The notes below the pieces were generated by a model. That model was not told the DNA's origin. It saw only the letters and a program-made list of their open reading frames with translations, and made no database searches. Positions 21,786 through 30,223 of a stretch of 64,000 nucleotides of DNA are shown here, one piece after another; the stretch's first letter is position 1, and each line of letters begins with the position of its first letter. Both the position numbers and the translations under genes were made by a program. Origin of the DNA: Vibrio tritonius (GTDB lineage: Bacteria > Pseudomonadota > Gammaproteobacteria > Enterobacterales > Vibrionaceae); contig NZ_AP014635.1 in assembly GCF_001547935.1 (NCBI RefSeq), positions 62,001 through 126,000 on the forward strand. Direction: 5' to 3'.

Positions 21786-24038
21786 TTAGATCGAACTTGG
21801 TGAAACAGTGACGCTCATCGATGTATCGGTGTAACTCACGTTAATGTTGTAAGCGTTACCTTGCGCATCGGTTGCAGTCACGCTATCAAAGTCACCACTC
21901 AATTCACCTCCTGCCGACAATACCGTGTAGGTTTGTTCTGCTGTCAAAGTCGGAACAATAAGGCTCAATACACCTGCAGTTTTGATCTGTCCTGATGCTG
22001 AGATTTGAGCATGTTTCGACAGGTCGAGAATCAAAGTACCAGATTCCATAACATAGTCAGACACGTTCAACACGCCTTTATCACTATTGCTGCTTCCTGC
22101 TGCAATGGCCACTTTCACCGTGCCCGCATTTTGGTAGAGCGTTGAAGTACCAAACGCGTTAGCAGAGGCTGCGACTAGCGTTCCTGCATCAAGCAATGTG
22201 CCGCCAGAGTAGGTGTTGTCGCCTTCTAAAGAAAGTGCACCTGTACCCGTTTTATGTAGGCGACCTGCTCCGGAAATGTCATTGCGCCAGCGGTCAAATG
22301 CATAAAAACCACCTTGGCTGCCATCCATATACAGCTCAACGTCACCCGTAAATTTGCCATAGCCATCGGCAGCATCAACTAAGTTGATGCGGCCCCAGCC
22401 ACGAGATTTGTTGATAACAGGGTAGTTGGAATCAATTTCGGTGGTGGCAAGTACTGCGCGGCGTTGGGCTGCACTCAAGTAAGGTAGGCGAGTTTCTAGT
22501 AGCACTTCTGCGCCTTTTGGTACTTCTGGAGAGGCACTTTCCTCATCTAAAGGTGTGAAACCATAAGTCATATAAGCTAGGTAACGCTCTTTCATCGTTT
22601 GATGGTCTGAGTATTCGTCTTCCGCATTGCAGGTTCCTGCTTCGGTACAGTGCGCATAGTCATTCACACTATCGTATCCGTCGGGCAGGTTTGCCTCAAA
22701 GTAGCTGTGTGCTTGTTCAACCGCAAGCTGCATTGTGTCTTTGCTGTCAGCATCATTTAACGCTGCCGCAGTCACGGCAAGGCCCATAATACGACCACCG
22801 ATAACATCTAATGGAGAGTGCATCGATGCTACGATGCGGTTTTGACCTAAGTCACCCGCTCTCGCTACCATTTCTTGGAAACGCTCTGGAATTGCATAAG
22901 CTAAGCCCATACCACGGTCATACGCCTCTGTAGTATGTCCGCTAGGAAAGGCCCCATCTTTTGCTCGACCAGATACCCAATCGGTTCCTGCAACACCAGT
23001 GGTACCAGTAAAATTAGTTGAGTAGCTGTTCGTGCCATTTTTGGTATACACAGAACGTGCAGCACACAATAGGCCGTCCATCGGGGTGGTTATTGGATTC
23101 TGTGGCATGTCGTATTGCTGAGTGGATGGGTTCGCACCTGTTGCATCTAGGCAGCTATAAGCGGTGAGATCTTCGGCATTGGTGTAAGCCGCAACTGAGT
23201 AATCGCTTTCCATACGCCAAGGACGAGGTGATTCAAAGTGATATTTAGGCGCTTCAGTCGATGCACCATAGCCTGCGATGAGTTGAAGTAAATTAACTAC
23301 GCTATCTAGGTCATAACCCTCTTCACCATAGTTAGTTCCGCTCGAATCAAGTCCTTTTTGATAAGTGACGTTTTCGATATCCAATACATTGCCATCGACA
23401 CTGACTGTACCATCAGAATCCATCGAATAAGGAGAAGTAGAATTAGCTCCAGTTCGATAGAGATCGGCAATAGGGCCAAGACCTGAAGTAATGCTAAACC
23501 CTTTTTCGCGTTGATCATCAAGATACGCCTTCGCCATAGCAACTGCGTCTGTACGATCGACATCTGGTGTGGTTTCCCCTTGGCGAGTTAACGTTTTCAC
23601 GTAATCGAAGTTTTCATGCCATGCGGTGGTATTGCGAACTTCAGTCGTATCAAAGAGACGTTCTAACACATAATCAGTGAGGTTAGAGGCACCTTCAGAG
23701 TCGGTGTTAACATTTAAGCTGTTATCGGTAATCGCATCGTTAGCAAAATTTGCCCAACGGTCATTACCCTGATACCAAATATCATCAAAGCCGCGCAAGA
23801 TTTGCAAAATAGGGCTGTAATCGTAGACGTAAGCTGCTGCATTATTTTTGTCGTTGGTCGTTTGAATATTACCATCAACAACGGCAGTGTCGTTTTCCGA
23901 TAGTATTGGTTCGGAAACTGTTAGCTCCCCGAGTAGTGCTGCTGGAGCTGAAGGAAGACTACTATCATCATTACAGGCTGTGATGGCACAGGCGATCGCC
24001 GTCATGGTGAAGAGGCGTGCAGGAGTCATTTTCATCAT
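21786..24038 (-). CDS. PAP2-family phosphatase lipoprotein with autotransporter-type repeat
   Basis: Exported acid-phosphatase-like protein of about 750 residues. I start at MMKMTPARLF (24038), which gives a lipoprotein signal ending ITAC (Cys22); an upstream in-frame start is less likely. The three PAP2 catalytic motifs are complete: RP in FESPRPW, PSGHT about residue 360, and NRIVASMHSPLD (R-x5-H-x3-D). The C-terminal third has a WGRINLVDAADGYG segment and a YSGGTLLDAGTLVAAS repeat, both known from autotransporter passengers. No C-terminal beta-barrel is present, so the passenger-like part is probably carried by the lipid anchor. Substrate unknown; phosphomonoesters are likely. Confidence 0.85.
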   Translation of the reverse strand: MMKMTPARLFTMTAIACAITACNDDSSLPSAPAALLGELTVSEPILSENDTAVVDGNIQTTNDKNNAAAYVYDYSPILQILRGFDDIWYQGNDRWANFANDAITDNSLNVNTDSEGASNLTDYVLERLFDTTEVRNTTAWHENFDYVKTLTRQGETTPDVDRTDAVAMAKAYLDDQREKGFSITSGLGPIADLYRTGANSTSPYSMDSDGTVSVDGNVLDIENVTYQKGLDSSGTNYGEEGYDLDSVVNLLQLIAGYGASTEAPKYHFESPRPWRMESDYSVAAYTNAEDLTAYSCLDATGANPSTQQYDMPQNPITTPMDGLLCAARSVYTKNGTNSYSTNFTGTTGVAGTDWVSGRAKDGAFPSGHTTEAYDRGMGLAYAIPERFQEMVARAGDLGQNRIVASMHSPLDVIGGRIMGLAVTAAALNDADSKDTMQLAVEQAHSYFEANLPDGYDSVNDYAHCTEAGTCNAEDEYSDHQTMKERYLAYMTYGFTPLDEESASPEVPKGAEVLLETRLPYLSAAQRRAVLATTEIDSNYPVINKSRGWGRINLVDAADGYGKFTGDVELYMDGSQGGFYAFDRWRNDISGAGRLHKTGTGALSLEGDNTYSGGTLLDAGTLVAASANAFGTSTLYQNAGTVKVAIAAGSSNSDKGVLNVSDYVMESGTLILDLSKHAQISASGQIKTAGVLSLIVPTLTAEQTYTVLSAGGELSGDFDSVTATDAQGNAYNINVSYTDTSMSVTVSPSSI

Positions 24039-24384
24039 TGGTCCACGTATCCTTACGAAAGAGAAGTAAATCAGTGTAAAAAGTGTCAATGATTGCGCTG
24101 ACACTATCTGACAAAGTGCGGGGAAAATAGCACTAAGAGATGAAGCTAATGTGACTTGGTGGGGAAAGAATACGTTGTCATGTAAATTTAATTATTTGTT
24201 TATATTGAACATTTAACTTTCATTTTGTTGTCATGGTGTCGAGGTAGTTAGACGCGGTGATGTCTGGTAAGAAAAACATGGTTGATGAGTGATAAGTATC
24301 GAGCAGAGTGGTGAGGTTTGACCTGCATGGTCATTCTATAAACAATAGCCCAGTAAAAATAGATCACTGAATAGGAGTGATACG
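24039..24384. other. Divergent intergenic region
   Basis: About 350 AT-rich bases between the PAP2 lipoprotein and the small lipoprotein gene. It must carry both promoters. No RNA gene or operator is recognised. Confidence 0.4.
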
Positions 24385-24525
24385 ATGAAAACATGTATTA
24401 AAGGTGTATTGCTGTTGGCGGTTCTGTTTTCCATTTCTGGCTGCATTCCCATCCCGGGTATGCGTGGTGGCCCTCATTTTGGACACCTCATACCAACCAA
24501 CGCACCTGCTATGCCTCATGAGTAG
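24385..24525 (+). CDS. Small lipoprotein, 46 residues
   Basis: A short gene with an ideal AGGAG (24373-24377) seven bases before ATG. The product has a basic start, a leucine-rich hydrophobic core and lipobox ISGC with Cys20. The mature part is only 27 residues and rich in Gly, Pro and His. The aspartate-free position after Cys (Ile) suggests outer-membrane sorting. I do not recognise the family. It is followed by a hairpin (24540-24569, TTCACACCTT/AAGGTGTGAA) without a T run, then by uvrD. Confidence 0.7.
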   Translation: MKTCIKGVLLLAVLFSISGCIPIPGMRGGPHFGHLIPTNAPAMPHE

Positions 24526-24662
24526 TTAAATAGGGCTATGTTCACACCTTGATCATAAAAAGGTGTGAATGAGATAACCTTGCGAAAAATACGACTCAAC
24601 AAAAAGAAATTGCCTACAAGGCGAGCATCTTGCGGTTATTTGGGGTTATAATCTTCTCCATT

Positions 24663-24678
24663 ATGTATAAATAACCAG
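24663..24678 (+). promoter_or_regulatory. Putative LexA (SOS) box of uvrD
   Basis: ATGT-N8-CCAG lies 12 bases before the uvrD start, just downstream of a TATAAT at 24647-24652. It fits CTGT-N8-ACAG with one mismatch in each half, and the CCAG half matches my recollection of the E. coli uvrD box. SOS control is inferred from position and family knowledge. Confidence 0.5.
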
Positions 24679-24689
24679 TAGCCTTAGCC

Positions 24690-26864
24690 ATGATGGATCC
24701 TTCTCTTTTACTCGACGGTTTAAATGACAAACAACGCGAAGCGGTAGCTGCTCCTCTGGAAAACATGTTGGTGTTAGCTGGCGCGGGTAGTGGTAAAACC
24801 CGTGTTTTGGTGCATCGTATTGCATGGTTGTTGTCGGTTGAACAAGCTTCTCCTTTTTCGATTATGTCGGTGACCTTCACCAATAAAGCGGCAGCGGAAA
24901 TGCGAGGTCGAATTGAAGAGCTCATGCAAGGCAATGCTTCTGGGATGTGGAATGGAACATTTCACGGAATTTGTCACCGTATTCTGCGGGCACATTACCT
25001 TGACGCTAAGTTGCCAGAAGATTTTCAAATCATCGATTCTGAAGACCAAATGCGCCTATTGCGTCGTTTGATTAAAGCGCAAAATCTCGATGAGAAGCAG
25101 TGGCCTGCTCGCCAAGTCTCTTGGTGGATTAACGGCAAAAAAGATGAAGGGTTACGCCCATCTCACATCGATGCGTACCATGATCCAGTAACGCAAACTT
25201 ACCTCAAGATTTACAGCGCTTATCAAGAAGCATGCGATCGTGCCGGGCTGGTGGACTTTGCGGAAATCCTATTACGCGCGCTCGAATTGTTGCGTGATAA
25301 TAAATTCATCCGTGAGCATTACCAAGCGCGCTTTAAGCACATACTGGTCGACGAATTCCAAGATACTAACAATATCCAATATGCTTGGTTACGCACGATT
25401 GCGGGCAAAGATACTCATGTGATGATTGTCGGTGATGATGATCAGTCTATCTATGGCTGGCGTGGGGCGAAAATCGAAAATATCGAGAAGTTCACCCTAG
25501 AGTTTTCAAGCGTCAATACCATTCGTTTGGAGCAAAACTACCGTTCAACCAAAACCATTTTGGAAGCATCGAATACCCTGATTTCCAATAACACGGAACG
25601 AATGGGTAAAGAGTTGTGGACGGACGGTACGCAAGGGGAACCGATCTCAGTTTACTCTGCGTATAACGAACTGGATGAAGCCCGCTTTGTCGTCAATAAA
25701 ATCAAAGATTGGCAAGATAAAGGGGGAGCACTGCAAGACTCCGCCATTTTGTATCGTAATAACGCCCAGTCGCGTGTACTTGAAGAAGCCTTAATTCAAT
25801 CGAATCTTGCGTATCGTATTTATGGCGGCATGCGATTCTTCGAGCGCCAAGAAGTGAAAGACGCTCTAAGTTATTTGCGTTTAATGGCTAACCGCAACGA
25901 TGACAGTGCATTTGAGCGTGTGGTGAACACGCCAACACGTGGTTTAGGTGATAAGACGTTAGATACCGTAAGAATGGCGGCTCGTGATCGCGGTTGTACT
26001 TTATGGGATGCGAGCGTGGCATTGCTTAATGAACAGGTTCTTGCCGGTCGTGCAGCTTCAGCATTAAGTCGCTTCATTGAGCTGATCAATGCGCTTGAAG
26101 ATGACTCTGCTGAGAAACCGCTCCATGAGCAGACCAACCATGTGATTCATGCGTCTGGTTTGTACACCATGTACGAACAAGAAAAGGGTGAAAAGTCTAA
26201 AGCGCGTCTAGAAAACTTGGAAGAATTGGTGACCGCAACGCGTCAGTTTGAAAAACCGGAAGAAGCTGAAGACATGACCCTGCTGACCGCGTTCTTGACT
26301 CACGCAGCGCTTGAAGCGGGTGAAGGTCAGGCGGATGAGTTTGATGATGCGGTGCAGTTAATGACCTTGCACAGCGCCAAAGGCCTAGAGTTTCCATTGG
26401 TGTTTATGGTTGGTGTCGAAGAAGGCATGTTCCCAAGCCAAATGTCGGCTGAAGAAGCGGGGCGTTTGGAAGAAGAGCGCCGTCTATGCTACGTGGGCAT
26501 GACCCGAGCCATGGAGAAACTCTATATCACTTACGCAGAAATGCGTCGTTTGTATGGTCAAGACAAATACCATAAACCATCACGCTTTATCCGCGAATTA
26601 CCGGAAGAATGTTTAGATGAAGTGCGTATGAAAGCCCAAGTCAGTCGTCCAACAACCGGAGGACGATTTAGCCAAACGGCAGTGAAAGAGAACTTTAATG
26701 AAACTGGCTTCACCCTAGGCTCGCGCGTTAAGCATCCTAAGTTTGGTGAAGGCACCATCATTAACTTTGAGGGCAGTGGTCCACAAAGCCGCGTACAGGT
26801 TGCTTTTAATGGTGAAGGGATTAAGTGGTTGGTGACGGCTTACGCCAAATTGGAACGTGTGTAA
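24690..26864 (+). CDS. uvrD: DNA helicase II UvrD
   Basis: SF1A helicase that unwinds nicked DNA in nucleotide-excision and mismatch repair and strips RecA from forks; 724 residues, close to the 720 of E. coli. Walker A is LAGAGSGKTRVL (about residues 30-41), followed by [43 protein letters not shown] and the YVGMTRA block. The C-terminal Tudor-like tail with VKHPKFGEGTI is present, which distinguishes it from Rep. The start may be the second Met (24693). A LexA-like box lies just upstream and a strong terminator follows. Confidence 0.97.
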   Translation: MMDPSLLLDGLNDKQREAVAAPLENMLVLAGAGSGKTRVLVHRIAWLLSVEQASPFSIMSVTFTNKAAAEMRGRIEELMQGNASGMWNGTFHGICHRILRAHYLDAKLPEDFQIIDSEDQMRLLRRLIKAQNLDEKQWPARQVSWWINGKKDEGLRPSHIDAYHDPVTQTYLKIYSAYQEACDRAGLVDFAEILLRALELLRDNKFIREHYQARFKHILVDEFQDTNNIQYAWLRTIAGKDTHVMIVGDDDQSIYGWRGAKIENIEKFTLEFSSVNTIRLEQNYRSTKTILEASNTLISNNTERMGKELWTDGTQGEPISVYSAYNELDEARFVVNKIKDWQDKGGALQDSAILYRNNAQSRVLEEALIQSNLAYRIYGGMRFFERQEVKDALSYLRLMANRNDDSAFERVVNTPTRGLGDKTLDTVRMAARDRGCTLWDASVALLNEQVLAGRAASALSRFIELINALEDDSAEKPLHEQTNHVIHASGLYTMYEQEKGEKSKARLENLEELVTATRQFEKPEEAEDMTLLTAFLTHAALEAGEGQADEFDDAVQLMTLHSAKGLEFPLVFMVGVEEGMFPSQMSAEEAGRLEEERRLCYVGMTRAMEKLYITYAEMRRLYGQDKYHKPSRFIRELPEECLDEVRMKAQVSRPTTGGRFSQTAVKENFNETGFTLGSRVKHPKFGEGTIINFEGSGPQSRVQVAFNGEGIKWLVTAYAKLERV

Positions 26865-26900
26865 GCGTATTACTCTAACTAACTGAGCAGTGAATAGTCT

Positions 26901-26933
26901 AAAACGTCAGCCCTAGAGGCTGGCGTTTTTTAT
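26901..26933 (+). terminator. Terminator of uvrD
   Basis: AACGTCAGCC / GGCTGGCGTT hairpin followed by TTTT. Confidence 0.88.
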
Positions 26934-26980
26934 TGTCGTTAGACCACACTAATCGAGACGAGAGTAAATGCGAGGCAAAG

Positions 26981-27012
26981 AAAAACCCCGAGGGCAAATG
27001 CCCATCGGGGTT
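26981..27012 (-). terminator. Terminator of the CsrB-family RNA
   Basis: On the minus strand, AACCCCGATGGGC / GCCCTCGGGGTT followed by TTTTC. Both stem halves are GC-rich. Confidence 0.92.
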
Positions 27013-27478
27013 ATAGTCTTACTTGCAGCAATCCGGCTACTAAGTTGCTCCCTGCATCAATTCCTTGATAAGTGTGCTGAATCCGTCAGCTTAATCCTTT
27101 CATCGCCTTCCTAGCGGTGTCCTTGTTTGACCTGTCCTGGTCCGCTAACTATCCCAATTAGCTCTCATCACTTGTTCCCTGAGCGGTGTCCCTGTACATC
27201 TTCCTGATGTTTAAGTCCTTGCCTCGTCCAGAGGTGTTCCATTGTCTTTCCTTAGTAGCTACCATCCTAGTAACTAATGAGTCCATTCAATGTTCCACTT
27301 TGCTATCCGTGCCGATCGTTCACCCTGAGCAACCGAATCTTCTTCCTGAAGATGACCAAATCCTTGGTGATTTCCTGTTCCTTGTCAGCATCCTACCGAC
27401 AAGATTCATCTTACTCAATTCCCCAAAACGAACAACGGCAGTTTGAGCGATTCTTTGCTATGAAATCGTATACATTTT
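26981..27478 (-). ncRNA. csrB: CsrB-family regulatory RNA
   Basis: Minus-strand RNA of about 0.5 kb that would sequester the translational regulator CsrA. Read on the minus strand it carries about 27 GGA motifs, many in CsrA-site contexts (AGGA, AAGGA, CAGGGA) and several in hairpin loops. Near its 3' end the segment GCAGGGAGCAAC...TAGC.GGA.TGCTGC closely matches the 3' region of E. coli CsrB. It ends in a strong terminator. The 5' end is estimated, since only a weak promoter (TATAAC with TTAATT) is visible. A GacA/UvrY-type palindrome lies about 80-100 bases upstream. Vibrios carry three such RNAs (CsrB, CsrC, CsrD), so the exact name is uncertain. Open frames on the opposite strand here are not genes. 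Confidence 0.9.
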
Positions 27479-27551
27479 TAATGTTGTTATATTTTTCAGT
27501 GACTTAAAAATTAACGAGGTATTTAGTCTCATACAAAAAGAGATATTTCCT

Positions 27552-27585
27552 CACACCTTTGTAAGAGATCTCTCACAAAGGTGTG
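27552..27585. promoter_or_regulatory. VarA/UvrY (GacA)-type activator palindrome
   Basis: A 34-bp palindrome with only one mismatched symmetric pair. Its core TGTAAG-N6-CTCACA (27560-27577) fits the known GacA/UvrY upstream activating sequence TGTAAG-N6-CTTACA with one mismatch. It lies upstream of the CsrB-type RNA in the place expected for activation by phosphorylated VarA. It also begins 22 bases after the ggt stop on the minus strand, so it may double as the ggt 3' hairpin, though no T run follows directly. Confidence 0.75.
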
Positions 27586-27606
27586 GGATGATCTGCCATT
27601 ACTCAG

Positions 27607-29358
27607 TTATTCACCAATCGAGATACCTTCACGACGAGGATCGGCGGCGCCTTCCAAACCGTGATCTGTCACACGAATTGCATGCAAACCGGAGTTGAGG
27701 TCTTGCACTTTTACGTCATAACCTTGGGCTTCAAATTGAGAAACCCATTTTTCTGCCGATGTACCTTTCTCGATTTCCATCTGACCAAAGCGGTTGAGAA
27801 TGTGCGGCAGGCTCACTGCTTGTTGAATATCCATTCCCCACGCGAGGTGCGCAATCAGAGACTCGGCTACATAACCAATGATGCGGCTACCACCCGGCGA
27901 ACCAATCGCCATGTATGGTTTATTGTCTTGCAGAATGATCATGGGTGACATAGAAGAGCGAGGACGTTTACCCGGCTCGACTCGGTTAGCCACCGGCTTA
28001 CCATCGACTTGAGAGCGGAACGAAAAGTCGGTCAGTTCGTTATTCAGGATAAAACCATGCACCATCAAGCGTGAGCCAAACACGTTTTCAACGGAAGTGG
28101 TCATGGAAACGACGTTGCCATCGCGGTCGATGATATTGAAGTGGCTGGTACAAGGTAGCTCAATCGATTCATCAGGGCTACGAACTTGGGCTTGCTGCCA
28201 TTGTGGTTTACCTGGTTCCACTTTGGTCAGTGCTTTGCCCGGTTGAATCAGCTCTGCACGTTGCTTGAGATAATCACGATTAAGCAGCCCTTCTTTAGGG
28301 ACTGGGACATAATCTTCATCGGCGATGTATTGGTCGCGGTCGGCGAAAGCAAGACGGGACGCATCTGCAATCACTTGCCATGAACGAGCATCATTTGGTC
28401 CCCATTTAGGTAAATCAAAGTATTGGGTCATCGCCACAATCTGTCCAACGGTCATACCGCCAGAGGTAGGAGGCCCCATGCCGCAGATATCATAGCTTTC
28501 GTAACCGGTACAAACGGGTTCACGTTGCTTAACTTGATAAGTGTCGAAATCCTTTTGGCTTAATACACCAGGGTTACCTTGGGCGGTTTGCACATGTTCA
28601 ACAATGTCTTGTGCGATTTTGCCGTGATAGAAAGCATCAGCACCGCCTTTGGCAATCGCTTTTAAGGTTGCTGCGTATTCAGGGTTTTTCAGCAATGTCC
28701 CTTCGGTTTTGGGTGACCCATCAGCATTAAAGAAGTAGCGACGGGTATCTGGATAGCGGCTGAGTTTCTCTTGGTCGCCAGCAATCAATTGCGCGAGACG
28801 AGGACTGATTTTAAAACCGTTTTCCGCTACTTTCGCGATCGGTTCAATCAGTTTTTCCCAAGGAAGTTTTCCATAACGTTGATGTGTTTCCCACAGCAGT
28901 TTCACCACACCTGGGGTTCCTACCGATCGGCCACCGACAACGGCATCATAAAATTTGAGAGGCTCGCCTTTCTCATCTAGGAACAAACTTGGTTTGGCAT
29001 CCAGAGGTGCCGTTTCACGTCCATCGAACGAAGTGAGTTTTTGTTGTTTTGCATCCCAATACACCATAAAGGCGCCACCACCAATACCAGAGGATTGAGG
29101 CTCAACTAACCCTAGCATCAGTTGCATTGACACCATGGCATCAATGGCATTGCCCCCTTCACGCAAAATCTGCGCGCCCACTTCTGAAGCGTGAGGGTTA
29201 GCTGCGTTCACCATCCAGTGCTTTGATGTCACCAGTGATTTGTGTTCCGTTCCGGTACTTTGCTCGGGAGCAAAAGCATCGGTCGCTTGACCAACTGCGT
29301 AAGCTGTTGAGGTGATGGCAAGTCCAGATAAGGCAAGCCATTTCATCATCCACTGCAT
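27607..29358 (-). CDS. ggt: Gamma-glutamyltranspeptidase
   Basis: Periplasmic enzyme that cleaves glutathione and other gamma-glutamyl compounds, 583 residues, made as a precursor that self-cleaves into large and small subunits. A signal peptide ends near TAYA. The nucleophile and cleavage site is Thr404 in LPCTSHFNIIDRDG, equivalent to E. coli Thr391 in TTHYS. Other family motifs are NAIDAMVSMQLMLGLVEPQSSGIGGGAF, the substrate-binding Arg in FDGRETAP, and SSMSPMII. A strong AAGGAGATACAC ribosome site precedes the start. It is monocistronic, convergent in layout with uvrD, with the CsrB-type RNA between. Confidence 0.96.
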   Translation of the reverse strand: MQWMMKWLALSGLAITSTAYAVGQATDAFAPEQSTGTEHKSLVTSKHWMVNAANPHASEVGAQILREGGNAIDAMVSMQLMLGLVEPQSSGIGGGAFMVYWDAKQQKLTSFDGRETAPLDAKPSLFLDEKGEPLKFYDAVVGGRSVGTPGVVKLLWETHQRYGKLPWEKLIEPIAKVAENGFKISPRLAQLIAGDQEKLSRYPDTRRYFFNADGSPKTEGTLLKNPEYAATLKAIAKGGADAFYHGKIAQDIVEHVQTAQGNPGVLSQKDFDTYQVKQREPVCTGYESYDICGMGPPTSGGMTVGQIVAMTQYFDLPKWGPNDARSWQVIADASRLAFADRDQYIADEDYVPVPKEGLLNRDYLKQRAELIQPGKALTKVEPGKPQWQQAQVRSPDESIELPCTSHFNIIDRDGNVVSMTTSVENVFGSRLMVHGFILNNELTDFSFRSQVDGKPVANRVEPGKRPRSSMSPMIILQDNKPYMAIGSPGGSRIIGYVAESLIAHLAWGMDIQQAVSLPHILNRFGQMEIEKGTSAEKWVSQFEAQGYDVKVQDLNSGLHAIRVTDHGLEGAADPRREGISIGE

Positions 29359-29464
29359 GTGTATCTCCTTGTTTTGATAAGACTTGGAAGATTGACAGTG
29401 GATGAGAAAAAGGTCTAGAGCCAGAATGATAAATAATCGTTCTGGTTCATATTCTTTGGCTATA

Positions 29465-30109
29465 TCAGATAATCGATATATAAAGAATGAGCGTGCCTAG
29501 CGAGGTAAAGAGTAGGCCACAAAGCCCGTCAATGTACTTCGCTACTTTGTGCAATTTTTGTTGTAATTTGGCGGTGGAAAGTAGCCAAGCTAACAGACCA
29601 AACCACCCAAGTGACAGGCTCCAAAGAATGACTAAAGCGGCACCTTTGCTGGGTAATGACATATCGCTAGGGATCAAACTGGAGAGCAAGCTAACAAAAA
29701 ACACTAAGGCCTTAGGATTCAGTAAGTTCGTCATGTAGCCGCGAGTAAATGCAATGCGGCGACTTGATGTCGCACTTTGGACTGACATGTTTGCTTGTGT
29801 GTTCGACGAATGCCAATAACGGATCGTGCCATAGAGCGCAATAAGTCCTAGATAAAGTAAGTAGCTGCCACCAGCAAAACGCACCAAAGAAAATAAGGTT
29901 GGATGCAGATGAATCAAATAGCTGACGCCAGTCATGCTTAATATCGAATGGGTTAAGATGCCAAATGACAACCCCAAGGCGATGTAGAATCCGGTTTTCC
30001 TCCCGTAACGGGAAGCATTTTGTACCACTAAAGCAAAGTCTGGCCCTGGGCTTAGCAAGGCAATAAAGTGGACTGTGGCAAGGGTGAGTAAAGCGTGTAA
30101 GTCGTTCAT
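29465..30109 (-). CDS. LysE/RhtB-family amino-acid exporter
   Basis: Inner-membrane exporter of 214 residues with about six hydrophobic segments. I start at MNDLHALL, which has AGGAGAAA upstream, rather than 11 codons earlier. The family signature is SPGPDFALVVQNASRYGRKTG near the N-terminus, followed by a LNPKALVFF segment. Members export threonine, homoserine or similar amino acids. The divergence of substrates within RhtB prevents a firm assignment. It is preceded on the same strand by an AraC-type regulator, a common pairing for LysE-type exporters. Confidence 0.88.
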   Translation of the reverse strand: MNDLHALLTLATVHFIALLSPGPDFALVVQNASRYGRKTGFYIALGLSFGILTHSILSMTGVSYLIHLHPTLFSLVRFAGGSYLLYLGLIALYGTIRYWHSSNTQANMSVQSATSSRRIAFTRGYMTNLLNPKALVFFVSLLSSLIPSDMSLPSKGAALVILWSLSLGWFGLLAWLLSTAKLQQKLHKVAKYIDGLCGLLFTSLGTLILYISII

Positions 30110-30223
30110 CGAGTTTCTCCTAATGAGCGGACATTGTGTCATTACGAGAAAAGTGGCGATTGTAAAAAAGTGACTGTTTACGTGCTAAGCGTGAAGGATA
30201 AAAAAGTATCGATTCAGGGCGGG

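Noticed and set aside
24540..24569. Hairpin before uvrD as a terminator
   Set aside because: The stem is good, but no T run follows on either strand, so I do not list it as a terminator on its own.
26981..27478. CRISPR-like array of short repeated motifs
   Set aside because: The GGA motifs are short, irregularly spaced, and sit in an RNA with CsrB features; there are no constant repeats and spacers. No CRISPR array is seen in the window.
27186..27507. Two short open frames on the plus strand upstream of ggt
   Set aside because: They are antisense to the CsrB-type RNA; their sequence is explained by TCC-rich complements of the GGA motifs.
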